DNA from: Bullifex porci
GTDB lineage: Bacteria > Spirochaetota > Spirochaetia > Sphaerochaetales > Sphaerochaetaceae
Length of the DNA: 64,000 nt
Direction of reading: 5' to 3'
NCBI RefSeq assembly: GCF_009695635.1
Contig: NZ_VUNN01000005.1
Span: 1 to 64,000 of the forward strand
Shown: piece by piece, positions 34,081 through 42,153 of the stretch
How positions within the stretch are numbered: position 1 is the first letter of the stretch
Layout: each line of letters opens with the position of its first letter
The notes under the pieces: generated by a model
What the model saw: only the letters and a program-made list of their open reading frames with translations
Databases searched by the model: none
Told to the model about the DNA's origin: nothing
Translations under genes and position numbers: made by a program

Positions 34081-34854
34081 ATGATCGGATTTTTTATTAA
34101 AAAAGCTTTCTTTGACGGTTGGGACAATCTTATAGGACTTGTCCTTTATAATTTAGTTAGTATCGGTTTACTAATTTTATTGCTATTAGCTAGCTACCTT
34201 ACAGAGGTAAGTACATTAGTATGGCTCTTAGCAATAGCATTAACACTATTAATATTTTGTTTATTCTCTGGTGCTCTTTCAAATGTTTGTTATGAATATT
34301 CAAACTATAGAAGAAGTGGCTTTTCAGTCTTTAGAGAAGGCTTTTCAAGATATTTTAAGCACTCATTATTTTACTTTGTATTCCTGCTTTTAATGTTTGT
34401 AATTGCCTTTGTTGTAATTCCATTTTATTTAAGTATAAATGGTGTAGTTGGAATGCTATTAGCAGTAGTAATGCTTTGGGTATTTATTATCATGGCTTTA
34501 ATAATGCCATACTACTTAGCATTATCATCCTATTTACCAGGAGATGGACCATTTAAAACCTTTAAAAAGTGTTTCCTTGTTATGGCTGATAATATGGGCT
34601 TTTCACTTTTCTTTGCGCTTTACAACTTAGTAATGATAGTACTTAGTGTTGTTACTATGGGCTTTATTCCTGGTGTTGCAGGTATGAATCTTGCAAGTCA
34701 TGATGCAGTTAAATTAATAATGCTAAAATATGATTATTTAGAGGAAAATCCAGATACAGATAAAAAACACTTGCCTTGGGAGGATATTCTCTTTGAAGAG
34801 AAGGAAAAGGTTGGCCCAAGATCGTTTAGAAGTATGATTTTCCCTTGGAAGTAG
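34081..34854 (+). CDS. Polytopic membrane protein, DUF624-like topology
   Basis: Membrane protein of unknown role with about six hydrophobic segments. It begins IGFFIKKAFFDGWDNLIGLVL and has a central conserved-looking stretch YYLALSSYLPGDGPFKTFKKC, where a polar loop precedes the last two helices. This arrangement resembles the YesL/DUF624 type but the match is not firm. The ATG at 34081 is chosen because the promoter places the transcript start there. Its end is followed 2 bases later by the CYTH gene. Confidence 0.72.
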   Translation: MIGFFIKKAFFDGWDNLIGLVLYNLVSIGLLILLLLASYLTEVSTLVWLLAIALTLLIFCLFSGALSNVCYEYSNYRRSGFSVFREGFSRYFKHSLFYFVFLLLMFVIAFVVIPFYLSINGVVGMLLAVVMLWVFIIMALIMPYYLALSSYLPGDGPFKTFKKCFLVMADNMGFSLFFALYNLVMIVLSVVTMGFIPGVAGMNLASHDAVKLIMLKYDYLEENPDTDKKHLPWEDILFEEKEKVGPRSFRSMIFPWK

Positions 34855-34856
34855 CT

Positions 34857-35393
34857 ATGGCATACGAAGTAGAAATAAAGGCACATGCATATCCTGAGCT
34901 TAAAGAGGTCTTAGATAGATTCTGCTCAGCTGAGGGTCATGCAGTTGATAAGGATGATATTTATTTTGCTTTTCCAACTGACACAGCTCCTAAATTCAGA
35001 ATTAGAACGTGTGGTGATGAGCTATTAATCACAGCTAAAAGAAATCATAGAGAGAATGGTCTTGAGTGCAATGAGGAATTAGAGTTTTCACATAGCGCTA
35101 AGGATAAGGATGTTATGATTAAGATGGCTCATATGCTTGGCTATGTTGAGTTTTTAAGAAAGCAAAAGAAGGGATATGAATGGCACTATAAGGATGTTCA
35201 TATTGAGCTATTAAATGTAAAAACTCTAGGATGGTTTCTTGAAATGGAGATTATGAGTGATACAGATGATAAGGAGAAGAACCTTGATAAAATTCTTCTC
35301 CTATACTCGATATTAAATAGTGTAGGACTATGCTCGTGTGATGTTGAATCAAAGAGCTATCAGCAGATGCTCAAAGAACAAAAAGAAAAATAA
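34857..35393 (+). CDS. CYTH-domain (class IV cyclase-like) protein
   Basis: CYTH tunnel-fold protein, the superfamily of class IV adenylate cyclase and thiamine triphosphatase, which act on triphosphates. The EVEIKAH motif (ExExK) is at the very N-terminus, then KFRIRTCGDELLITAKRN, and WFLEMEIM supplies the later acidic residues. Length 178 fits. GGAAG lies 6 nt before the ATG at 34857. It is likely co-transcribed with the membrane protein upstream. Whether it makes cAMP or hydrolyses a triphosphate cannot be told. The end overlaps the convergent gene by 45 bp. Confidence 0.85.
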   Translation: MAYEVEIKAHAYPELKEVLDRFCSAEGHAVDKDDIYFAFPTDTAPKFRIRTCGDELLITAKRNHRENGLECNEELEFSHSAKDKDVMIKMAHMLGYVEFLRKQKKGYEWHYKDVHIELLNVKTLGWFLEMEIMSDTDDKEKNLDKILLLYSILNSVGLCSCDVESKSYQQMLKEQKEK

Positions 35394-36104
35394 GATAGAT
35401 AGCAGGTAGAAAAGACTAGTAGTTTTAATTGTACCTGCTATTTTTGTTTTATCGCTATCAAAGATTGCATTTAATAGACCATTTATTATTAATGAGAGTG
35501 AAATAAAAACTATATATAGGTCTTGATTTGAAAAAACTAATACAAGTCCAATTATAGAGATAATTATATTACCAGCCTTTAAGCCTCCCTTTGTTGCAAG
35601 TAGCGATAAAAAGAGTGATAAAACAGATAAAAGTAAAAAGGTTAAAGTTAATAACACACTATCACTTGTTGCTTTTACAACTGTTGCAGTAAGCAGGAAT
35701 ATAGTTACATTTAAAATAAACTGTCTTACTAATAGCAGTACTCTAGAGGTTCTTTGATGGTTTACTGAAAAAAGGTGATAAATAGAGCTCATGACAGAAA
35801 ACAGGATGAAGAAGGAGTAGGTTAGAGTCTCAAGTATCATCTGAGTAGATAGTGAGTTCTGAATAGTTGAGATAGCAAGCATAGCAATTGTTGCAAGAGC
35901 AGCTATGATATCACAAACACCATTAACAACACTATTTACTTCTTTCTTTTTAGCCATCTCAAAGCGTGCTATATCAAAGTCAAAGTTAAATCTAGTTCCA
36001 TTTTTTAATAGTGCATAGAACTTTATCTCTTCAACCTCATCATAGTGATTAACAATTTCCTCTATTCGCGATTTAAATGATTCAAATACTTCTTTTTTAT
36101 TCAT
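35349..36104 (-). CDS. Divergent hemolysin III/PAQR-like membrane protein
   Basis: Membrane protein with an N-terminal soluble stretch of about 65 residues and about seven hydrophobic segments. FFILFSVMSSIYHLFSVNHQ resembles the HlyIII/PAQR helix with SxxYH, and the next loop (RVLLLVRQFILNVTIFLLTA) is placed like the family's RLDH-I-IF motif, but Asp-His is replaced by Arg-Gln. It may be an inactive relative or only superficially similar. The ATG at 36104 has TTGGAGC 6 nt upstream. It overlaps the plsC gap closely, so the two are co-transcribed. Confidence 0.55.
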   Translation of the reverse strand: MNKKEVFESFKSRIEEIVNHYDEVEEIKFYALLKNGTRFNFDFDIARFEMAKKKEVNSVVNGVCDIIAALATIAMLAISTIQNSLSTQMILETLTYSFFILFSVMSSIYHLFSVNHQRTSRVLLLVRQFILNVTIFLLTATVVKATSDSVLLTLTFLLLSVLSLFLSLLATKGGLKAGNIIISIIGLVLVFSNQDLYIVFISLSLIINGLLNAIFDSDKTKIAGTIKTTSLFYLLSILFFFLFFEHLLIAL

Positions 36105-36106
36105 AA

Positions 36107-36778
36107 TCAGCTCCAAAACCTATTTGTCTTAATATCATTAATTAAGAATTCAACTTCTTTCTTTATCTTTTCAGTAATTAACTCTTCAGCCTTAGCTCTA
36201 TCATATTTCGCTATTTCTATTTCCTCTTCGAAGGTCATAGGGGCACCAACATTTGCATAGTAATTTTTAGATACAACTGTCATTTCATGTCCAACAAAGC
36301 TACTATCCTTCTTTTTAACTCTTCTCATCGGAGCAATTAGTCCAATAGGGATTATTGGTGCTTTTGTTTCTAGATATATTCTAGCAGCTCCCTTTTTAAA
36401 CTCTAATAGACTATTTCCAGTATTTAGCATTCCCTCTGGAAATATATAGATACTATCACCTTGATTTATATATTCCTTAGCTCTTTGTACAACCTTACTT
36501 CGATTTTCCTTATTATTTGCAGGTATTTGGTCTGCTAGAGTTAAATAGGTTTTAAGAAGTGGTACATTAAAGCCTGGACCGATAACCATATGAATATCAT
36601 CCTTCATAATGGTTGTAACAAAATGAGCATCAGAAGATGAAAAGTGATTAGATACAAAAATTTTAGGTCCCTTTGGAAGGGGACAATAAAACCAAGTTTG
36701 GAAATCAAACCTGATGGAAAGGAAGATCTTAACGGCCTTTCTATATACTTGATGTAGAAATCTAGCTCTTTTGTTCAC
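36107..36778 (-). CDS. plsC: PlsC-like 1-acylglycerol-phosphate acyltransferase
   Basis: Membrane-associated acyltransferase of phospholipid synthesis. Catalytic HxxxxD is in VSNHFSSSDAHFV, and the substrate motif FPEGMLNTGNSLLEFKKGA follows. PIIPIGLIAP is the fourth family motif. Length 223 is typical. It starts at GTG with no clear ribosome site. Other acyl acceptors within the LPLAT family are possible. Confidence 0.88.
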   Translation of the reverse strand: MNKRARFLHQVYRKAVKIFLSIRFDFQTWFYCPLPKGPKIFVSNHFSSSDAHFVTTIMKDDIHMVIGPGFNVPLLKTYLTLADQIPANNKENRSKVVQRAKEYINQGDSIYIFPEGMLNTGNSLLEFKKGAARIYLETKAPIIPIGLIAPMRRVKKKDSSFVGHEMTVVSKNYYANVGAPMTFEEEIEIAKYDRAKAEELITEKIKKEVEFLINDIKTNRFWS

Positions 36779-36834
36779 TTTGTTAATATTTACTCTCTAT
36801 TTTCACTTTGAGTCAATTATGCTAACTTAATCTT

Positions 36835-37110
36835 ATGGAAATGAGAGCAAGTCATATATTAGTTAAGGATAAATCCCTAGCTGATAAATTATATTTAGAG
36901 CTTAAGGGTGGTGCAAACTTCCAAGCTCTAGCAAGACGTTATTCAACCTGTCCATCTAAGGAAAAGGGTGGAGATCTTGGATGGTTTAAAGAGGGTGCAA
37001 TGGTTAAGGAATTTGAGGAAGCTACCAAGCGCCTTAGCTATGGATCTATTTCACGCCCTGTAAGAACTCAATTTGGTTATCATATTATTAAGAAAACAGG
37101 TACTAGATGA
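36835..37110 (+). CDS. ppiC: Stand-alone parvulin peptidyl-prolyl isomerase
   Basis: Single-domain cytoplasmic parvulin, which isomerises prolyl bonds. RASHILVKDKSLADKL, then ALARRYSTCPSKEKGGDLGWF and RPVRTQFGYHIIK are the family motifs. At 91 residues it equals E. coli PpiC. There is no ribosome site; the ATG at 36841 is an alternative. A TATGCT hexamer lies 11 nt upstream, so the mRNA may be nearly leaderless. It overlaps rnhA by 4 bp (ATGA). Confidence 0.93.
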   Translation: MEMRASHILVKDKSLADKLYLELKGGANFQALARRYSTCPSKEKGGDLGWFKEGAMVKEFEEATKRLSYGSISRPVRTQFGYHIIKKTGTR

Positions 37111-37547
37111 AGAAGGTTTTAATTTATACAGATGGTGCATGTAGTGGTAATCCTGGCCCAGGAGGGTGGGGTGCTATCTTAAAATATGGTGAAGCAGAGA
37201 AAGAGCTTTCAGGCGGTGAGGAGCTAACAACTAATAACAGAATGGAGCTTACAGCAGCTATTAAAGCACTTTCAGCATTAAAGGAACCTTGCTTCGTAGA
37301 TCTTTATTCAGATAGTAAATACTTAATAGACTCATTTGATAAGGGATGGGTTTATTCTTGGCAAAAGCTAGGCTTTAAAAAGAAGGGTAAGGATGTTCCT
37401 AATACAGATTTATGGATAAAGCTGTTAGAGCTATTTAAAATTCATCAGATAAATCTTATATGGGTTAAGGGACACGCTGAAAACGAATATAATAATCGCT
37501 GTGATAAATTAGCGGTCAGTGAGTGGAAGAGGATTAAAGGTAATTGA
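37107..37547 (+). CDS. rnhA: Ribonuclease HI
   Basis: Degrades RNA in RNA-DNA hybrids. Catalytic residues are in YTDGACSGNPGPGGWG (Asp), NNRMELTAAIKAL (Glu), YSDSKYLIDS (Asp) and GHAENEYNNRCDKLA (His, Asp). Length 146 is normal. Second gene of the ppiC-rnhA pair; its end overlaps the convergent TPR lipoprotein by 39 bp. Confidence 0.96.
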   Translation: MKKVLIYTDGACSGNPGPGGWGAILKYGEAEKELSGGEELTTNNRMELTAAIKALSALKEPCFVDLYSDSKYLIDSFDKGWVYSWQKLGFKKKGKDVPNTDLWIKLLELFKIHQINLIWVKGHAENEYNNRCDKLAVSEWKRIKGN

Positions 37548-38123
37548 TGATAAATCAGGGATTTGTGGCTTTTCATATTTATATTGGTTACCACTATCCT
37601 CCTTTTCACTTGTTATAGAAGATAGCACTTCATCGTTAGAGTATAAAACTCTTATAGCATCCTTATTATCCTTTTCATACTTTAATACTAAAGCTGCCAT
37701 TTTCTTTGCTTTTTCACTTTCAAAGAGAGCTTCATAGTGCTTCATTAATTCTAAAGCAACGGCAGTATGAGCGCTATCTAGCTCAAGAAGCTTTTCATAG
37801 GTTCTTTCATATTCAGGATAGTTAAATGTTGCTTTGCAAATATATGCTTTAAGAGTGTAAAATCTTACAATTTCAGGATTTAATTCTAATGCTTTATCAA
37901 TTATTATTAATGCCTCATCATATCTTCCTTCACTCGTTAGAGCATATGCAAGATTATATGAGGCACTTTTATCAGCTGAATTTTGCTCATATGCTTTATT
38001 TAGAGCTGAAAGAGTTTCAGCCTTATTCTCTAATGGTGTGAGTGCTAAATTATCACTCACACTATTAGTAGTACATGAAAGCATTAATAATAATATGATT
38101 TCAACCAAGAACAGTTTCTTCAA
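37509..38123 (-). CDS. Small TPR lipoprotein
   Basis: Exported lipoprotein with tetratricopeptide repeats. The signal LFLVEIILLLMLSC gives a lipobox Cys at about residue 17. Repeats follow, for example ASYNLAYALTSEGRYDEALIIIDKALELNP and the next ending ELDS, consistent with two to three TPR units. TTG start, 23 bp inside the end of upp with only a poor ribosome site, so it is probably translated by coupling. Role unknown, likely scaffolding at the envelope. Confidence 0.78.
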   Translation of the reverse strand: MKKLFLVEIILLLMLSCTTNSVSDNLALTPLENKAETLSALNKAYEQNSADKSASYNLAYALTSEGRYDEALIIIDKALELNPEIVRFYTLKAYICKATFNYPEYERTYEKLLELDSAHTAVALELMKHYEALFESEKAKKMAALVLKYEKDNKDAIRVLYSNDEVLSSITSEKEDSGNQYKYEKPQIPDLSSITFNPLPLTDR

Positions 38124-39162
38124 TTTCTCTAACCTGATCTCTATAAAGATTTAGAATACCGCTACCGTAGTCTCCAATTAACTGAATCATATTTCTTGGA
38201 TTTTCACCATCAACTCCATTTAATCTATCACCAGCATCACCAAGACCTGGTAGGATATAAGCCTTTTCATTAAGTACAGGGTCCATCCAAAGTGTATAAA
38301 TCTCAGCATTTGGGATTGCTCTAGCAATTCTCATTGCACCCTTTAAAGCAGATATAACATTAATAAACTTAATAGATTTTGGCTTAATACCTTCCTTTTC
38401 AAGGTACTTAATAATTGTTACTAAGGAGCCACCTGTTGCATTCATTGGATCTGCAAAAATTAAATCCTTTCCATCAAGCTGCTTAAGATCAAAGAAGGAT
38501 TTATCAAGGTCGAGAACATATGCCATATTATCTTCTTTCTTTGTTTCATCTCTTTTAATCTTAAAGAGTGCAAAAGGAGTGATGAAACCATCACTTGAGT
38601 AATCTTGAATTTCTTTACTCATGATAATAGAAGGAAGAAGAGCTCCACGAAGCATAACACACATTACAGAGTTGTGAATTAAATCATCAACATCTGGAAT
38701 TCTATGAACTGCATAGTTTTGTGTTGGAATATTAACAGGTGTAATTTGAATAATTGATCTCTTATTCTTAATTACCTTATCTGAATAGGTATGAGCAAAT
38801 AAGAGCTCATATGCCTTTTGAATGTAATAAACAAACTCATCGTGCTGTGTCTTTGGATCTCTAAGCTTAGCAATTAAGCGTGAGGCAGCACCATGCTGTT
38901 CATCTGGTGTTTCAAAGGAATATACGTGAATCTGAGGCTCGTTTGCACATATCTCTTCAAGAGAATGTCCAATTCTAGCAGCATTTTCAGTTAATAGAGT
39001 TGCTGCCTTATTTTTGTCATCCTCACTTTCAGCTTTATCCATTAGCTTGCAGCTTTCTAGATATTCATCATATATAGAGTGTACATTTGAAAGCTTAAGC
39101 TTATCATCATCTTTCAAAAAGCCATCAAGGTCAGTGGCATGTAAAACTATTTTATTTGACAT
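38101..39162 (-). CDS. upp: Uracil phosphoribosyltransferase with N-terminal extension
   Basis: Salvages uracil to UMP with PRPP. The C-terminal about 210 residues carry the enzyme core: MCVMLRGALLPSIIM, the PRPP loop LIFADPMNATGGSLV (about 234-248) and the uracil-binding LPGLGDAGDRLNG near the end. It is 353 residues, about 140 longer than the bacterial norm. The extra N-terminus is charged and helical with no recognised domain, possibly a spirochaete-type form. GGAG lies 8 nt before the ATG. It may be regulated with the TPR gene it overlaps. Confidence 0.88.
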   Translation of the reverse strand: MSNKIVLHATDLDGFLKDDDKLKLSNVHSIYDEYLESCKLMDKAESEDDKNKAATLLTENAARIGHSLEEICANEPQIHVYSFETPDEQHGAASRLIAKLRDPKTQHDEFVYYIQKAYELLFAHTYSDKVIKNKRSIIQITPVNIPTQNYAVHRIPDVDDLIHNSVMCVMLRGALLPSIIMSKEIQDYSSDGFITPFALFKIKRDETKKEDNMAYVLDLDKSFFDLKQLDGKDLIFADPMNATGGSLVTIIKYLEKEGIKPKSIKFINVISALKGAMRIARAIPNAEIYTLWMDPVLNEKAYILPGLGDAGDRLNGVDGENPRNMIQLIGDYGSGILNLYRDQVREIEETVLG

Positions 39163-39281
39163 AATTTAATCTCCAACTAAAGACAATATAAATGAAAAAG
39201 ATAACTTTCTCCACAACATTCTTTATCTAATTGAGACATTTTGATAATATTATTTCATCTTTAAATTTTAGAAGGTAAAAT

Positions 39282-39911
39282 ATGAATATGGTATTTTTAG
39301 GCCCTCCAGGAGCTGGTAAGGGTACTATCGCAACTCAAGCAAAGGTTTTTTATTCAATTCCACACATCTCAACAGGTGATTTATTTAGAGCAGAGCAGGA
39401 GAAGGGCTCTGAGCTTGGTAACAAGGTTAAATCAATTATCGCAAGTGGAAAGCTAGTTCCAGATGAAATCACAATCGAAGTAGTTAAGCAGCGCTTAAGC
39501 CAGGATGACACTAAGAATGGTTTTATCTTAGATGGTTTCCCACGCACTATTGCTCAGGCAGATGCTTTAGCTAATATTGTAAATATTGATGCAGTTGTTA
39601 ACTTTGTTGTTGATAAGGATGCAGTTGTTAAGAGAATTAGCGGCAGAAGATTCTGTAAGAGTACAGGAAGAACATATCATGTTATCTACAATCCTCCTAA
39701 GGTTGAAGGTATCGATGATGAAACTGGTGAGCCACTCTATCAGAGAGAGGATGATAAGCCAGAAAATGTTAAGACAAGACTTGAAGTTTATGATGCTTCA
39801 ACAGCACCTCTCATCGAGTACTATAGAGCTAAGGGCAAGCTAGTTGATGTAGATGCTTCTCCAGCTCCAGAGGTTGTTTTTGACAATCTTAAGAAGGCAC
39901 TTACAAAATAA
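39282..39911 (+). CDS. adk: Adenylate kinase
   Basis: Interconverts ATP, ADP and AMP. P-loop FLGPPGAGKGTIATQ, AMP motif ISTGDLFR, DGFPRTIAQAD, and a long LID segment (GRRFCKSTGRTYHVIYNPP to QREDDKPE) with only one Cys, so not the zinc-binding type. Length 209. AGAAGG precedes the ATG. It ends at the terminator overlapping the GH13 ribosome site. Confidence 0.97.
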   Translation: MNMVFLGPPGAGKGTIATQAKVFYSIPHISTGDLFRAEQEKGSELGNKVKSIIASGKLVPDEITIEVVKQRLSQDDTKNGFILDGFPRTIAQADALANIVNIDAVVNFVVDKDAVVKRISGRRFCKSTGRTYHVIYNPPKVEGIDDETGEPLYQREDDKPENVKTRLEVYDASTAPLIEYYRAKGKLVDVDASPAPEVVFDNLKKALTK

Positions 39912-39926
39912 TTATTTATTTTATAG

Positions 39927-39953
39927 AATACCCTCTCAAGAGGGTATTTTTTT
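39927..39953 (+). terminator. Terminator after adk, fused to the next gene's start
   Basis: Stem AATACCCTC (39927-39935) with GAGGGTATT (39940-39948), loop TCAA, then a run of T up to 39953. The next gene's ATG begins at 39954. GAGGG in the 3' arm is its only ribosome-site candidate, so the hairpin both ends adk transcripts and hides that site. Confidence 0.85.
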
Positions 39954-41789
39954 ATGTTTAAAGATATAATTTCAAGCCAGGTTTCAAGTGAATTTGTCTC
40001 ACCTTTATTTCCTAAGCAGGGCGATGATGTAGAAATTAAAATTTATACAGGCAATGTAAATGTTTCAAATGTTAGTGCCTTTACAAATAGATTTGGTCTA
40101 GAGTGGCGCTATGAAATGAAAAAGGCTGGAGAATACTATAGTTGTATAGTAAAGGCTCCATATAAGGTTGAAAATCTTAGATACTATTTTAGCTTTGTTT
40201 ATGAGGATAGAACCTACTACCTTTCTAAAAAAGGCTTTACAATGTGGGCTCCTGCTGCAAAAGATCAATACACATTAGTTACAGATTATACATCCCCAAA
40301 ATATATAGCTTCATCAACCTGCTACCAGATTTTTCCAGATAGATTCTTTAATGGCGATAAGTCTAATGATGTTAAGGATGGTGAATATGAGTTTAATGGG
40401 GGAGTTGTAAGTGCACATACCTTTGATGAAATTCCTGATGACTATGAAAAAGCTCGTTGTGTAGATTTCTTTAATGGGGACCTTAAAGGAATTGAAGAAA
40501 AGCTTCCTTACTTAAAGGATTTAGGAATTACAGTACTTTATATTAATCCTATTTTAAGAAGTAGAACTGTCCATCGTTTTGACTGCATCGATTACTTTAA
40601 TGTTGATGAAAAGCTTGGAGGAAATGAAGCTCTTTCCTCTTTAACTAGTAAGGCCCATGAGCTTGGAATAAAAATAATTATTGATATTTCAATTAACCAT
40701 ACAGGAAGTGACCATGAATGGTTTAAGAAGGCTCAAGCAGATTTAAACTCTGAGGAAGCTTCATATTACTATAAAAATAATGATGGAACATTCTTATATT
40801 GGCAAAATGTCGATACACTTCCACAGCTAAACTATAACAACCAAAGGCTTAGAGATATTGTTTATAGATCCGAGAATGCTGCTATGAAGAAATTCTTACT
40901 TCCACCATATTCTATCGATGGCTGGCGTCTTGATGTTGCTCCTGAGCTTGGTAGAACAGAAACTGACCAGCTATGTAAGGAGGTTTGGAGAGAGGTAAGA
41001 GCAAGCCTAAGAGAGGTTAAGGATGATTTATACCTAGTTGGTGAGGATTGGAATGATGCAACAGAATACCTTGAGGGTGATATGTGGGATGCTACAATGA
41101 ACTACTTTGGTTCAGGACGCTTACTTCGCTCCTGGATGGGAGAAAAGGATCGCTTCCAATGCCAAGGTTGGGGCCATAGTCCTGAATTAGAAAAGTATTC
41201 AATGGATGCATATACACTAGCTGAGGCATTAAAGGATACAGAGAATGCATCTCAAGATTTATCTAGATTCTTTAGAATGAATCTTTTTGATAGTCATGAT
41301 ACTCCAAGGCTTCACAATAATCTTTCTATATATAATGAGGATATTTATAATGGTGTTGTTATGGCACTATACATGCTTCCTGGTATGCCTAATATCTACT
41401 ATGGTGACGAAATTGGTATCGATGGTAAGCTTGGAAGTGTTGAAGCATCACGCTATCCAATGCAATGGAATGAAGAAAAATGGAATAAGAATGTACTTAA
41501 TGTACATAAGCTTATGGGAAAGCTTAGAAAGGATAATGAAGATTTAGCATTTGCTTCTGCTTACTATATTCCATTAAATAAAGATATTTTAGCAATTATA
41601 AGAAAGGGTAAGGAGAAGGGCTATTTACTATTAATGAATAAGAATAATAAAAATTCAAATGTAAAGCTTGATATTTCTTCTTTAAAATCCTACTCAAAGC
41701 TAGTTGATATCGAAAATAACCAAAGTATAGATATAAATAGCGAAATAACACTTGATGCAAATAAGAGCAGAGTATTTATAGCTTATTAA
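39954..41789 (+). CDS. GH13 glycoside hydrolase (neopullulanase/cyclomaltodextrinase-like)
   Basis: Alpha-amylase-family enzyme acting on alpha-glucans or maltodextrins. An N-terminal beta domain (residues 1-110) of the neopullulanase type precedes the TIM barrel starting CYQIFPDRFFNGDKSND. Region I is DISINHTGSDHEWF, the nucleophile Asp is in DGWRLDVAPELG, the acid Glu in LVGEDWND and the third Asp in NLFDSHDTPRL. A C-terminal beta domain follows. There is no signal peptide, so it is cytoplasmic. Length 611. Substrate preference cannot be told. Confidence 0.93.
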   Translation: MFKDIISSQVSSEFVSPLFPKQGDDVEIKIYTGNVNVSNVSAFTNRFGLEWRYEMKKAGEYYSCIVKAPYKVENLRYYFSFVYEDRTYYLSKKGFTMWAPAAKDQYTLVTDYTSPKYIASSTCYQIFPDRFFNGDKSNDVKDGEYEFNGGVVSAHTFDEIPDDYEKARCVDFFNGDLKGIEEKLPYLKDLGITVLYINPILRSRTVHRFDCIDYFNVDEKLGGNEALSSLTSKAHELGIKIIIDISINHTGSDHEWFKKAQADLNSEEASYYYKNNDGTFLYWQNVDTLPQLNYNNQRLRDIVYRSENAAMKKFLLPPYSIDGWRLDVAPELGRTETDQLCKEVWREVRASLREVKDDLYLVGEDWNDATEYLEGDMWDATMNYFGSGRLLRSWMGEKDRFQCQGWGHSPELEKYSMDAYTLAEALKDTENASQDLSRFFRMNLFDSHDTPRLHNNLSIYNEDIYNGVVMALYMLPGMPNIYYGDEIGIDGKLGSVEASRYPMQWNEEKWNKNVLNVHKLMGKLRKDNEDLAFASAYYIPLNKDILAIIRKGKEKGYLLLMNKNNKNSNVKLDISSLKSYSKLVDIENNQSIDINSEITLDANKSRVFIAY

Positions 41790-41799
41790 TTAGTTAATG

Positions 41800-41836
41800 A
41801 CTGGTAGCAAAATTATGATAGCTACCAGTTTTTTTA
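41800..41836 (+). terminator. Terminator of the GH13 gene
   Basis: Perfect 9-bp stem ACTGGTAGC/GCTACCAGT with a 12-nt loop and seven T residues, 11 bases past the stop. Confidence 0.92.
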
Positions 41837-41851
41837 TTTGTTCTCTTAAAG

Positions 41852-41887
41852 ATAAAAAAAAGAAGTCAAGCTTTTAACTTGACTTCT
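41852..41887 (-). terminator. Terminator of the tRNA-Val transcript
   Basis: Perfect 10-bp stem AGAAGTCAAG (41861-41870) with CTTGACTTCT (41878-41887). On the reverse strand it is followed by about eight T residues, just past the tRNA end. Confidence 0.92.
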
Positions 41888-41889
41888 AG

Positions 41890-41961
41890 TGGAGGATATA
41901 AGGATTGAACTTATGACATCCTGCTTGTAAGGCAGGCGCTCTCCCGCTGAGCTAATCCTCC
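41890..41961 (-). tRNA. tRNA-Val (UAC anticodon)
   Basis: Reverse-strand cloverleaf of 72 nt: acceptor GGAGGAT/ATCCTCC, D arm GCTCAGCGGGAGAGC, anticodon stem CCTGC/GCAGG with loop CTTACAA (anticodon TAC), T arm ATAAG/CTTAT with loop TTCAATC. The discriminator is A and CCA is not encoded. The rest of 41962-42153 is AT-rich with no visible gene. Confidence 0.95.
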
Positions 41962-42153
41962 AGTTTGTTAAGCTCTTGTCGCTCAACGATGATATTTATA
42001 CCAGTTTCAAATTTTTTTTTCAATACTATTTTAATAAAAATTTTACTTTTTTTACACAAAATATATTAATTATTGATAGCTTAAATAGTTACATCATAAA
42101 ACTGACCTAGACAATTATTATTTCTTATTATATTTTTCTTTTGGAGGTTTTAT

